Assembly (NCBI GenBank): GCA_937969485.1
Contig: CALBVQ010000094.1
Coordinates: forward strand, 1-17,004
DNA from: an uncultured Saprospiraceae bacterium
GTDB taxonomy: Bacteria > Bacteroidota > Bacteroidia > Chitinophagales > Saprospiraceae
DNA length: 17,004 bases
Reading direction: 5' to 3'
Under the pieces are notes generated by a model that worked only from the letters and a program-made list of their open reading frames with translations, did no database searches and was not told where the DNA came from. This document shows, one piece after another, positions 7,370 to 14,113 of the stretch (positions are counted from its first letter, which is position 1; each line of letters opens with the position of its first letter). Both the position numbers and the translations under genes were made by a program.

Positions 7370-8908
7370 ATGAGATTGCTTTTATTACTAGTTGCACTTT
7401 TAACCACTAATTCTTTATTTTCTCAAAATATTTTTTGGGATGGTGGAGCTGGGACTAATGACTGGGACGATGCAATGAACTGGGATACTAATCAGTTGCC
7501 AACAAGCACATCAAATGTGTATATCACTACTGGTGATAGCGTATCTATTTCAAATGGGGTAGTAACAGCAAAACAAATTCAACTTTCATTAAATTCTGTT
7601 TTGGAAATAAGTGAGAATTCGTTCGTGTTTCTTAACTCTTCTATACCATACGATAGATTAAATATACTTTCAGGTTCTAAATGCATTAATCATGGCTTAA
7701 TTTCAATTTCAGGAGGAAACCGTGGAATAAGGATGTCGTCTGCTAGTTCTTATACTGATCAAGTTTTAGTAAATTATGGAGATATAATTGCATTATCAGG
7801 AGGACACTCTTTATCATTTAATGATTCACATGTTACTAACTATGGATTAATAAACTTCGATAGAACTATTTCTACCAATAATTCGGTAGTTGAAAATTAT
7901 GGAGATATAGTTAGTACAGGAAATAACCATCTTAATTTAGACGTATATATTGGACATAGTGGATCAAGCATATATAAAGATAATCCAAATCATCTCTCTT
8001 ACAGTATGTATGTTGATAGCCTTTATGGCAATCCGGTAATAGGATCAGCAGATCAATTAATGGGGTTAGCAGTTGATTATGTAAGCCCAGGCTTTTCTCC
8101 TGGTATATTACATACGACCAATTTAGATTATGCTGAGATTTCTGAAATTGACATTGAGATTGGTGCAGATACGATGGATCACATTTTTATTGATGGTGAT
8201 CTAGTTCTTTTTAATTCTGAATTAAATATAGAATTGATAGATGGATATATTCCTTCTATAACCGATACATTGAATTTTATAATAGCAGGTGGAAATATAG
8301 CTGGAACATTCACTACGATAAATCTTCCTCCTGAAATGAGTGATTTTATTGTTGATTATTCTAATCCTAGTGCAATCCGATTAATCTACAACCCAGCTCT
8401 ACCTGTTGAATTAATTTCTTTTGATGGAGTCAATGAAAGAGGGCAAAATATACTTCATTGGAAGACAGCAACAGAGATTAATAATGCAGGGTTTAATATA
8501 GAAGTTTTAAATTCGAATTCAGTTGATTGGCAGACCCTAGGATTTGTGGAAGGGAATACTAATTCTACTGCTGAAATTGAGTATTCATTTATTGATAAAT
8601 TTCCTGTAAAAGGAATAAGCTATTATCGTTTAAAACAAATGGATTTAAATGGGGGATGGGAATATTCAGATCAGATATCTATTCGAAATAATAAATCGAC
8701 GGTACGTGTCTATCCTACCGTTTTTACTGATGACATTACAGTTGATATAGATTCAAAAACAAGTATGGAGTTAGTTGACCAAGAAGGTAGAATGGTGTAT
8801 TCTAAGCAATTAGCTGAAGGCAAACAATCAATATCTTTAAATCATATGGTATCAGGAATATACTTTGTAAAAATTGATAACGAAGTATTTAAGGTGATAA
8901 AGAGGTAA
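7370..8908 (+). CDS. T9SS-exported beta-helix surface protein with type A sorting domain
   Basis: The ATG at 7370 is preferred: it opens directly into the signal peptide MRLLLLLVALLTTNSLFSQ, whereas the in-frame TTG at 7352 lies inside the putative promoter box. That gives 512 residues. IFWDGGAGTNDWDDAMNW at ~21-38 is a motif often seen at the start of bacterial beta-helix adhesins. Between ~105 and ~180 four turns carry N-(H/Y)-G-(L/D)-I, as in right-handed beta-helix passengers. Residues ~243-345 (GFSPGILHTTNL, DHIFIDGDLVL, IAGTF) resemble the end of autotransporter-type passengers. A fibronectin-like part (VELISFDGV...WKTATEINNAGF...YYRLKQMDLNGG) leads to a T9SS type A sorting tail over the last ~70 residues (VRVYPTVFTDDITV, GIYFVKI). 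Predicted to cross the outer membrane by T9SS and be attached or released; ligand unknown. It is convergent with the PorG-like gene, 15 bases apart. Confidence 0.88.
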   Translation: MRLLLLLVALLTTNSLFSQNIFWDGGAGTNDWDDAMNWDTNQLPTSTSNVYITTGDSVSISNGVVTAKQIQLSLNSVLEISENSFVFLNSSIPYDRLNILSGSKCINHGLISISGGNRGIRMSSASSYTDQVLVNYGDIIALSGGHSLSFNDSHVTNYGLINFDRTISTNNSVVENYGDIVSTGNNHLNLDVYIGHSGSSIYKDNPNHLSYSMYVDSLYGNPVIGSADQLMGLAVDYVSPGFSPGILHTTNLDYAEISEIDIEIGADTMDHIFIDGDLVLFNSELNIELIDGYIPSITDTLNFIIAGGNIAGTFTTINLPPEMSDFIVDYSNPSAIRLIYNPALPVELISFDGVNERGQNILHWKTATEINNAGFNIEVLNSNSVDWQTLGFVEGNTNSTAEIEYSFIDKFPVKGISYYRLKQMDLNGGWEYSDQISIRNNKSTVRVYPTVFTDDITVDIDSKTSMELVDQEGRMVYSKQLAEGKQSISLNHMVSGIYFVKIDNEVFKVIKR

Positions 8909-8923
8909 GCTGAGAAGAAGTTA

Positions 8924-9742
8924 TTACTTCACTATTTTGGGGCATTCCACTTCACCAAAGTATCTCATGAAGCTTACGCCAAAAAAGGAATATTGATCTT
9001 TTCTAGTAGCGTCTCCTCTTTGTCTACCAGCTTCTCCTATTTGTGGAGCGATAGAACGATCGCTTAATTGCGCAGCAATGACGCCACGATCAGCTAAAAT
9101 TTGGGCTTGACCCGGATAATTCTGGCTTACATCATCAAGATAATCAGTGAACAGTCTTCTCATTGTGAATTCGATATTCACTGACCAATAATAATTAATA
9201 TCCCATTTGAAGCCGCCACCATAAACTATGCCTGCATTGACAAAGGAATACTCATTTCCAGGGGCTTGTCCCTCAGTACCTAAAGGCCTCAAGAAGTGGT
9301 TTTGTCCATCAAGTTCTGTAAACGGAGCATGATAGAAAACATTGACACCTGCAGCAATGTAAGGAGTGAAGTATTCAAGCTGACTTCCATGCGTGTAAGG
9401 TAGAAAATTGAATTCACCAGTTACTGTAAGGTCGGCTAGATGTGATTTGAAGTCTAGATTTCTCCTTCTTTCGAAATTGTTGTTATTGTTCGAATCACTA
9501 CCATAGATATATCCATAATTTAGAGATCCCTTCGTACATATTCGTTTCCCAAAGTTATATCTTCCTGCAAAACCTAGAGCTGGACCTACGTCGAGAAGGC
9601 GATAATTTGCATTAAGTTCTCCGAAATAATTAGAAACTCCTAGCCATGGACCAAGTTCATAGCCCTTTTGAGCTTGACTCACTTGCTGAAAGCAAAAGAG
9701 AATTATTACAGAAACTAAGAAATGTTTACTTTTTTTAATCAT
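8924..9742 (-). CDS. DUF6089 / PorG-like outer-membrane beta-barrel protein
   Basis: A 272-residue protein with a signal peptide (hydrophobic residues ~8-20, likely cut after VSQA, residue 24). The mature part alternates polar and aromatic/hydrophobic residues as in an 8-10-stranded outer-membrane barrel: YELGPWLGVSNYFGELN at ~28-44, LGFAGRYNFGKR, FTPYIAAGVNVFYHAPF, VNAGIVYGGGFKWDIN, WSVNIEFTMRRLFTDYLDD, and an aromatic end SFFGVSFMRYFGEVECP. This pattern fits the DUF6089 family, which includes PorG, an outer-membrane component linked to the type IX secretion machinery. Whether this copy is PorG itself or a paralogue cannot be settled here. It is the last gene of the leftward run, 46 bases behind the membrane-protein gene. 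A short GAAGT/ACTTC hairpin at 8917-8930 overlaps its stop. Confidence 0.8.
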   Translation of the reverse strand: MIKKSKHFLVSVIILFCFQQVSQAQKGYELGPWLGVSNYFGELNANYRLLDVGPALGFAGRYNFGKRICTKGSLNYGYIYGSDSNNNNNFERRRNLDFKSHLADLTVTGEFNFLPYTHGSQLEYFTPYIAAGVNVFYHAPFTELDGQNHFLRPLGTEGQAPGNEYSFVNAGIVYGGGFKWDINYYWSVNIEFTMRRLFTDYLDDVSQNYPGQAQILADRGVIAAQLSDRSIAPQIGEAGRQRGDATRKDQYSFFGVSFMRYFGEVECPKIVK

Positions 9743-9788
9743 TGTAGTAGAAACGTATCCGAAAAAAATAAAGTATATATTTCACTAT

Positions 9789-10298
9789 TTAACGGTTTGC
9801 ACTTACACGACTCCAGCCGTATCGAATAAGAATTAATGCCCCTATCAGCATAAATATTACGTACTGGAAAGGCACCACAGTAACTGCGAATAGCCTAGTG
9901 CGGTCCAATATCCACATCAATCCTATCACTACGCCGACAAGTACTACTAATCCTGAAAGTCTATCAAATCCTGGGACTAGGGACAAATCAACATTCTTGC
10001 GAATTATGAAAAACGTAACCAGCATTGTAATTATGGGGAAAATCTGTGTAAAAAGATTCATTTGCATCACACTCTGACGCTCAAATAAGAACAGATAAAC
10101 ATTTAAAAAGATTGCAAATATGCCTGGTACGGCAGCCATATATAACAATACACAGTATGCATAGCTCCAAGGGCTTTTGTGCCCATTCCCTCTACTTAAT
10201 AGACCGCAAAGTACGGCTGTCAAAGGCAGGGCAATGAAATAAAATAATGTGATCGATGGGTTAGCACTTAACACATCGAAAAACTGTTGTAAAGTCAT
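9789..10298 (-). CDS. Small integral membrane protein, function unknown
   Basis: A 169-residue, strongly hydrophobic protein with about five predicted membrane helices (residues ~16-35, 45-72, 83-100, 114-132, 143-160). Short charged loops (RGNGHKSP, IRKNVDLSLVPGFDRLSG) and a basic C-terminus (RYGWSRVSANR) suggest that end faces the cytoplasm. I see no catalytic or transporter motif and do not recognise the family. It begins 8 bases after the odhB stop, so it is almost certainly on the same transcript, but a link to 2-oxoglutarate dehydrogenase is not shown by anything in its sequence. Confidence 0.8.
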   Translation of the reverse strand: MTLQQFFDVLSANPSITLFYFIALPLTAVLCGLLSRGNGHKSPWSYAYCVLLYMAAVPGIFAIFLNVYLFLFERQSVMQMNLFTQIFPIITMLVTFFIIRKNVDLSLVPGFDRLSGLVVLVGVVIGLMWILDRTRLFAVTVVPFQYVIFMLIGALILIRYGWSRVSANR

Positions 10299-10306
10299 AT
10301 GTTGGT

Positions 10307-11551
10307 TTAGATATCCAAAAATAAACTAATAGGATCTTCTAAGTACTCTTTTACTTTTACTAAGAATGTTACACTAGTACTTCCATCAATTACTCTGTGA
10401 TCGTATGATAATGCAAGGTACATCATAGGCCTGATCACTACTTCACCATCTACCGCAACAGGGCGTTGAATGATGTTGTGCATTCCTAAAATTGCACTTT
10501 GGGGTTCATTGATTATCGGTGTACTTAGCATAGAACCAAAGATTCCTCCATTTGTAATTGTAAAGGTACCTCCTTGCATTTCTTCCAGAGTTAATTTACC
10601 ATCACGTGCTTTCTTAGCCAAGAAAGATATTTGTTTTTCAATGTCTGCATAACTCAGAGATTCTACATTTTTTACTGGTGGTACAACAAGACCAGTAGGA
10701 GTAGAAATCGCTATCGAAATATCGACAAAGTCATTGTAGATGATTTCATTACCATCTATCTGAGCATTTACTGCAGGCAGTTCTTGAAGTGCCTTTGCAC
10801 ATGCCTTGGCAAATATCGACATGAATCCTAGCTTGATTCCGTATTTGGCAACAAACTTTTCTTGATACTTTTTTCGCATTTTCATTACTTCAGACAAGTC
10901 AACTTCGTTGAATGTCGTAAGCATTGCTGTATTGTTTTTAGCTGAAACAAGTCTCGACGCGATAGTTCTGCGCATTCTACTCATTTTCTCTCTTCTTACC
11001 TCTCTACTAAATGCAGCTGTAGACTGACTCATGGTAGGAGCAACAATCTCTTCTTTCTTTGCAGAAGGATTAGAAGCTGCGCTTTTGGCATCAACCGCTT
11101 GCACGTCTTGGTGAGTAATTCTCCCACCTTTACCAGTGCCTTTGATATCGTCAGCAGAAAGATTTTTCTCAGCCATCATCTTAGCGGCAGCAGGTGAAGG
11201 ATGACCCGCAGCATGCCCATCTTGTGCAGGAGCCGGAGTAGACTCTTTTTTAGTTGTTGTCGCAGCTGGTTTGCTTTCCGCTGGTTTGCTTTCTGCTGGT
11301 TTACCTCCAGTTACAGAAGTATCAATTTTTGCTACAATTGCACCTATTTCCAGATCATCATCTTCGGCAGCAACGTGAATTAGCTTTCCTGCCACTTCAG
11401 CTGGTAATTCAAGTGTTGCTTTGTCACTTTCGAATTCACAAATCGCTTGATCCAAGGCCACGAAATCTCCATTCTTCACCAACCAAGATGATAAAGTGAC
11501 TTCCGTGATTGATTCTCCTATTACTGGTACTTTTATTTCAACTACGCTCAT
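10307..11551 (-). CDS. odhB: 2-oxoglutarate dehydrogenase E2, dihydrolipoyl succinyltransferase
   Basis: The E2 core of the 2-oxoglutarate dehydrogenase complex moves the succinyl group from lipoamide to CoA in the TCA cycle. 414 residues: lipoyl domain ~1-78 with the lipoylated K44 in ESDKATLEL; an Ala/Pro/Lys-rich flexible linker ~80-115; peripheral-subunit-binding domain ~116-152 (SPAAAKMMAEKNL, GKGGRITHQDV); a second linker; catalytic domain ~185-414 with SYDHRVIDG, where H385 and D389 are the catalytic pair, and a LEDPISLFLDI end. The single lipoyl domain and the end sequence fit OdhB/SucB better than pyruvate dehydrogenase E2. The E1 gene (sucA/odhA), commonly adjacent, is not next to it; a TerB-like gene lies upstream and a membrane protein gene 8 bases downstream. 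The linker contains two copies of ESKPA, from a 15-base tandem repeat. Confidence 0.96.
   Translation of the reverse strand: MSVVEIKVPVIGESITEVTLSSWLVKNGDFVALDQAICEFESDKATLELPAEVAGKLIHVAAEDDDLEIGAIVAKIDTSVTGGKPAESKPAESKPAATTTKKESTPAPAQDGHAAGHPSPAAAKMMAEKNLSADDIKGTGKGGRITHQDVQAVDAKSAASNPSAKKEEIVAPTMSQSTAAFSREVRREKMSRMRRTIASRLVSAKNNTAMLTTFNEVDLSEVMKMRKKYQEKFVAKYGIKLGFMSIFAKACAKALQELPAVNAQIDGNEIIYNDFVDISIAISTPTGLVVPPVKNVESLSYADIEKQISFLAKKARDGKLTLEEMQGGTFTITNGGIFGSMLSTPIINEPQSAILGMHNIIQRPVAVDGEVVIRPMMYLALSYDHRVIDGSTSVTFLVKVKEYLEDPISLFLDI
11265..11302. repeat. 15-base tandem repeat inside the odhB linker
   Basis: GCTGGTTTGCTTTCC (11265-11279) is followed by GCTGGTTTGCTTTCT (11280-11294) and a partial third unit. 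It encodes repeated ESKPA residues in the flexible linker (residues ~84-97). It is in frame, so length changes here would alter only linker length. Confidence 0.75.
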
Positions 11552-11581
11552 GTAGACTATTTATTTTTTTATGCATGTATA

Positions 11582-11624
11582 ACCCTTTCAAATGCCAAAA
11601 GGGTGGAAAAGTTTTACAAAAGTA
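11582..11624 (-). promoter_or_regulatory. odhB: Putative odhB promoter box and leader hairpin
   Basis: On the minus strand TACTTTTG (11624-11617) matches the Bacteroidota -7 consensus and lies 66 bases ahead of the odhB ATG. No TTG sits at the expected -33 distance. Between box and start, ACCCTTT/AAAGGGT (11582-11588 and 11598-11604) forms a 7-bp hairpin with a 9-base loop. So odhB may have its own start inside the longer operon. The hairpin lacks a T-run in either direction, so a terminator role is doubtful. Confidence 0.35.
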
Positions 11625-11634
11625 AGGATTCTCC

Positions 11635-12012
11635 CTAATTTAGATATTGCCGCACGACTGTTATTAATTTCTCATCAGGTAATTTTTGATCCATATGTTG
11701 CTCCATGATAGCTAACATCGAAGTAATCATCTCTTCTCGGAAACCTAACATAAGTCCGAATTTATGTGCTATCTGCTTTTCTGATTCATTAATCTTGTTG
11801 TCGACTCGCAAGAGAAAAAGCAAATAGTACAAGATGGTCATTCTATCTTTTTCTTCGGTAGGTATCACAACATCATTGTTGAGCAAAACATCAGGATCGT
11901 CAACATGCTGATCTATCACTTCACTAATGAAAGTTTTTTCGTTTTCTGTAAATTGACCATCGGCAAAAGCCATCTGATACAATAAATTGATGAGTAAATT
12001 TGAGTATTTCAT
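11635..12012 (-). CDS. TerB-like (tellurite-resistance-type) small protein
   Basis: A 125-residue all-helical protein with the TerB-family pattern: LLYQMAFADGQFTENEKTFI at ~10-29, with an acidic Asp-Gly followed by Glu before a long helix, and a second half with the same logic (LLRVDNKINESEKQIAHKFG). TerB-like domains bind metal through such acidic sites and occur in many non-tellurite settings, so a resistance role should not be assumed; no terC, terD or terZ gene is near. Its ATG overlaps the GGGP synthase stop by one base (TAATG), so the two are translationally coupled. Its function beside a lipid enzyme and the 2-oxoglutarate dehydrogenase E2 is unknown. Confidence 0.75.
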   Translation of the reverse strand: MKYSNLLINLLYQMAFADGQFTENEKTFISEVIDQHVDDPDVLLNNDVVIPTEEKDRMTILYYLLFLLRVDNKINESEKQIAHKFGLMLGFREEMITSMLAIMEQHMDQKLPDEKLITVVRQYLN

Positions 12013-12752
12013 TATTTCCCTAAAGCTTGTGCGATTTCAAAAATTAATTCAGGATTACTTTCTATTGCATTCCCTACTACAATAACATCCGCGCCAGCAT
12101 TGACGGCGTCTGCAGCTTGCTTGCCACTCTTAATTCCCCCACCCACAATTACTGGTATGCTCACAGCTGAACTAACTGCTGAGATCATCTCTGGTGAAAC
12201 GCAATGTTTTGCTCCACTTCCTGCGTCTAAAAATATCTGCTTTAATCCTAGCATTTCGCCTGCTAAGGCAGTGGATAAAGCAATATCATATTTAGTAGGT
12301 GGTATCGGTGTCGTGTTTGAGATATATTGGACAGTAGTCGCTATTCCTCCGTCTATAAGCATATAGCCCGTGCTTATTACTTCCAAGCCACTCACCTTAA
12401 GGTACGGTGCAGAGATGACGTGATTACCTATCAACAAGTCAGCATTTCTTCCTGATATCAAAGACAAGAATAATATTCCATCGGCCTTGTAAGATAATTG
12501 ATAGGAGTTTCCAGGAAACAATATAGTGGGGATATTCGACTTGGCTTTGATTTCTGTTATCACTTCATCTAGCATATTATTTACAATCAAGCTACCACCA
12601 ATGTAGAAATAATCGACCTTAGCCTCTTTAGCTATTTTGACTATATCGTCAATACTATTTAAGCGAAGTTTGTCGGGATCAATGAGCACAGCAAATTTCT
12701 TTTCGCCACGCGCCTTGCTCTCCATAAGACCTTTGTATAGGTGATTATTCAT
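12012..12752 (-). CDS. Geranylgeranylglyceryl-phosphate synthase family protein (PcrB/GGGPS)
   Basis: Joins a long prenyl diphosphate to sn-glycerol-1-phosphate by an ether bond, the first committed step of archaeal-type lipids. 246 residues with a TIM-barrel of this family: FAVLIDPDKL at 20-29, YIGGSLIV at 50-57, ILFPGNSYQLS at 77-87, ADGILFLSLISGRN at 90-103, GEMLGLKQIFLDAGSGA at 165-181, and the phosphate-binding GGGIKSG (204-210) and VVGNAIE (225-231). Length and motif order fit the Bacteroidota/archaeal group; heptaprenyl versus geranylgeranyl use cannot be told by eye. First gene of the leftward run and coupled to the TerB-like gene. No sn-glycerol-1-phosphate dehydrogenase or digeranylgeranyl transferase is visible in the window; the nearby prenyltransferase is a MenA type. 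Confidence 0.93.
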   Translation of the reverse strand: MNNHLYKGLMESKARGEKKFAVLIDPDKLRLNSIDDIVKIAKEAKVDYFYIGGSLIVNNMLDEVITEIKAKSNIPTILFPGNSYQLSYKADGILFLSLISGRNADLLIGNHVISAPYLKVSGLEVISTGYMLIDGGIATTVQYISNTTPIPPTKYDIALSTALAGEMLGLKQIFLDAGSGAKHCVSPEMISAVSSAVSIPVIVGGGIKSGKQAADAVNAGADVIVVGNAIESNPELIFEIAQALGK

Positions 12753-13057
12753 GGGGTAAAGATATACTTTTTTGGATGTTTTTGCTTTTCCTTTTTGCTG
12801 ATACCAAATTTGACATTATACCAAGCATAGATTTGTTAGTTAAACCCGCTATATGCGTCAAGATATCTATTACGAGTTCAGACTGCTTCGATAATAAGAA
12901 CGTCCAGCCCTCATGACGAAAACCTAAGGCATAATTCGGGTTAAAATTAAGATGGCACAGAAAATTATTATAGTTCAGCTACCATGAAATTTTTTAACCG
13001 TGAATAATATCAACTAGTTAATATCTTGAACGTTGCATTAGCTTCTGTAAAATGGTA
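12753..13057. other. Intergenic region between GGGPS and menA
   Basis: 305 bases with no convincing gene. It holds the 106-bp inverted-repeat element (12840-12945, listed separately). A TATGCTTG sequence (minus strand, 12829-12822) is a one-mismatch -7 box for the GGGPS operon, without a -33 partner. Just past the repeat, an 11-codon frame on the plus strand (ATG at 12952) is too short to call. Confidence 0.5.
12840..12945. repeat. MITE-like 106-bp element with imperfect terminal inverted repeats (copy A)
   Basis: The left end (12840-12860) and the reverse complement of the right end (12925-12945) both resemble AACCCGAATTATGC. The right end matches the left end of copy B (16905-16925) at 20 of 21 positions; the left end matches it at 15 of 21. 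Positions 12853-12911 match copy B 16918-16976 at 51 of 59 positions. Inside, ATTA-CGA (12869-12875) pairs with TCG-A-TAAT (12888-12895), a hairpin kept in both copies. No target-site duplication is clear, and there is no coding capacity. Confidence 0.65.
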
Positions 13058-13948
13058 CTAATAGAAAACGTTTCCTACACCGAAGAAAATTACAAAAAGT
13101 AGGGTAGTCAACGCCATTTGCTTAAGGTAGGGGTCAAGTTTGTTGGCATCATGTAAGGTTTGCACAGCAAGCGCATTCTTGTAAAGAAAAGGAATGACCA
13201 AAAGAAACAAAAATTGGAATGGCCCTTTGTATTCTATCGCGACATAGATTAGTGAGCATACGATTCCTGCTACAAGTAAAAAGAAGTGGTACTTTGTAGC
13301 ACCTTCTCTGCCAAGTCTCACAGGAATCGAATTCTTTCCTGTTAATTTGTCAGATTCTATATCTCTAATATTATTTACATTAAGTACGGCTACCGCAAAG
13401 AAGCTACATGATAATGCAGGTAGAATACCTCTCAAATTTAGTGTTTCTGTATGCAGATAGTATGTGCCTAAGACACCAATAATCCCGAAAAACAAGAAAA
13501 CGGATAGATCACCAAAACCCGAGTAGCTGTATGGGTTGTTCCCCATCGTGTATTTAACAGCGGCTGCAATGGCACATAGACCAATGGCTAGAAAAACAAA
13601 GAATGAAAGATCAAAATTTAAGCCTACAATAAGTAATGTTATTCCCGAGATGAAGCTCAAAATTGCGAACAGCACAATTGCCTTAAACATAGCGTTAGCT
13701 GAAATATCTCCTGATTGTACAGATCTTGCAGGTCCTACTCGCACTGCACTATCAACGCCACTCTTAGCATCTCCATAATCATTAGCAAGATTAGACAATA
13801 TCTGTAGGAAGACCGTTGTTACTAGGGAAAGCACTGCGACTGCCCAATTTAACATACCATCAGCGTAGGCGAGAATACTGCCCATAGATATACAAGCAAG
13901 GGCCAATGGTAAAGATCGAAGTCGGAAAGCTTTTATCCATGCTTTCAT
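13058..13948 (-). CDS. menA: 1,4-dihydroxy-2-naphthoate polyprenyltransferase
   Basis: Attaches the polyprenyl tail to 1,4-dihydroxy-2-naphthoate and releases its carboxylate, giving demethylmenaquinone, in the cytoplasmic membrane. 296 residues with eight to nine hydrophobic segments and the two UbiA-family aspartate motifs: NDYGDAKSGVD at 56-66 and NNIRDIESDKLTGKNSIPV at 192-210, the latter with the RLGREGA extension typical of MenA. The N-terminus KAWIKAFRLRSLPLALACI is the usual MenA opening and supports the start. Other men genes are not in the window. It is divergent from murF-alr, with its own good promoter match about 30 bases upstream. Menaquinone as quinone fits Bacteroidota. Confidence 0.95.
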   Translation of the reverse strand: MKAWIKAFRLRSLPLALACISMGSILAYADGMLNWAVAVLSLVTTVFLQILSNLANDYGDAKSGVDSAVRVGPARSVQSGDISANAMFKAIVLFAILSFISGITLLIVGLNFDLSFFVFLAIGLCAIAAAVKYTMGNNPYSYSGFGDLSVFLFFGIIGVLGTYYLHTETLNLRGILPALSCSFFAVAVLNVNNIRDIESDKLTGKNSIPVRLGREGATKYHFFLLVAGIVCSLIYVAIEYKGPFQFLFLLVIPFLYKNALAVQTLHDANKLDPYLKQMALTTLLFVIFFGVGNVFY

Positions 13949-13978
13949 AAGAAAAGGTTTGTTATTTTAACCGTAGGG

Positions 13979-14008
13979 CAAATGTAAAGTTTATACGCAA
14001 TGATTCAA
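13979..14008 (-). promoter_or_regulatory. menA: Promoter of menA (TTG-N19-TACATTTG)
   Basis: On the minus strand TTG (14008-14006) is followed after 19 bases by TACATTTG (13986-13979), close to the Bacteroidota -33/-7 consensus. The predicted start near 13972-13975 leaves a leader of about 25 bases before the ATG. Confidence 0.6.
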
Positions 14009-14078
14009 TCTTTAGCAAAAGTTATTAATATTCATTAGAAAATTTTCATTTTCACTTACGTGTCAATTTCGCCCAACA

Positions 14079-14109
14079 TTGGTATTCGTTAGAAATCCTA
14101 TTACATTTG
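14079..14109 (+). promoter_or_regulatory. Promoter of murF-alr (TTG-N20-TACATTTG)
   Basis: TTG (14079-14081) and TACATTTG (14102-14109), 20 bases apart, match the Bacteroidota consensus. The -7 box ends only four bases before the ATG at 14114, so transcription should start at about 14113-14116. Either the message is nearly leaderless or translation starts at the in-frame ATG at 14126. A 10-base palindrome GAAAATTTTC (14038-14047) lies between this promoter and that of menA. Confidence 0.6.
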
Positions 14110-14113
14110 CAAT

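Noticed and set aside
7352..7372. TTG at 7352 as the start of the beta-helix gene
   Set aside because: It would put six extra residues (MGKPLI) before the signal peptide and lies inside the putative TACTTTTG promoter box. ATG 7370 opens directly into the signal sequence.
8917..8930. GAAGT-TATT-ACTTC as a bidirectional terminator between the convergent genes
   Set aside because: Only five base pairs, overlapping a stop codon and without a T-run; too weak to call.
11635..12012. Tellurite-resistance locus
   Set aside because: Only a TerB-like domain is present, with no other ter genes; such domains are widespread outside resistance operons.
12952..12987. An 11-codon frame starting at an ATG just beyond repeat copy A
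   Set aside because: Too short, with no ribosome-binding signal or promoter box; I see no reason to call a gene.
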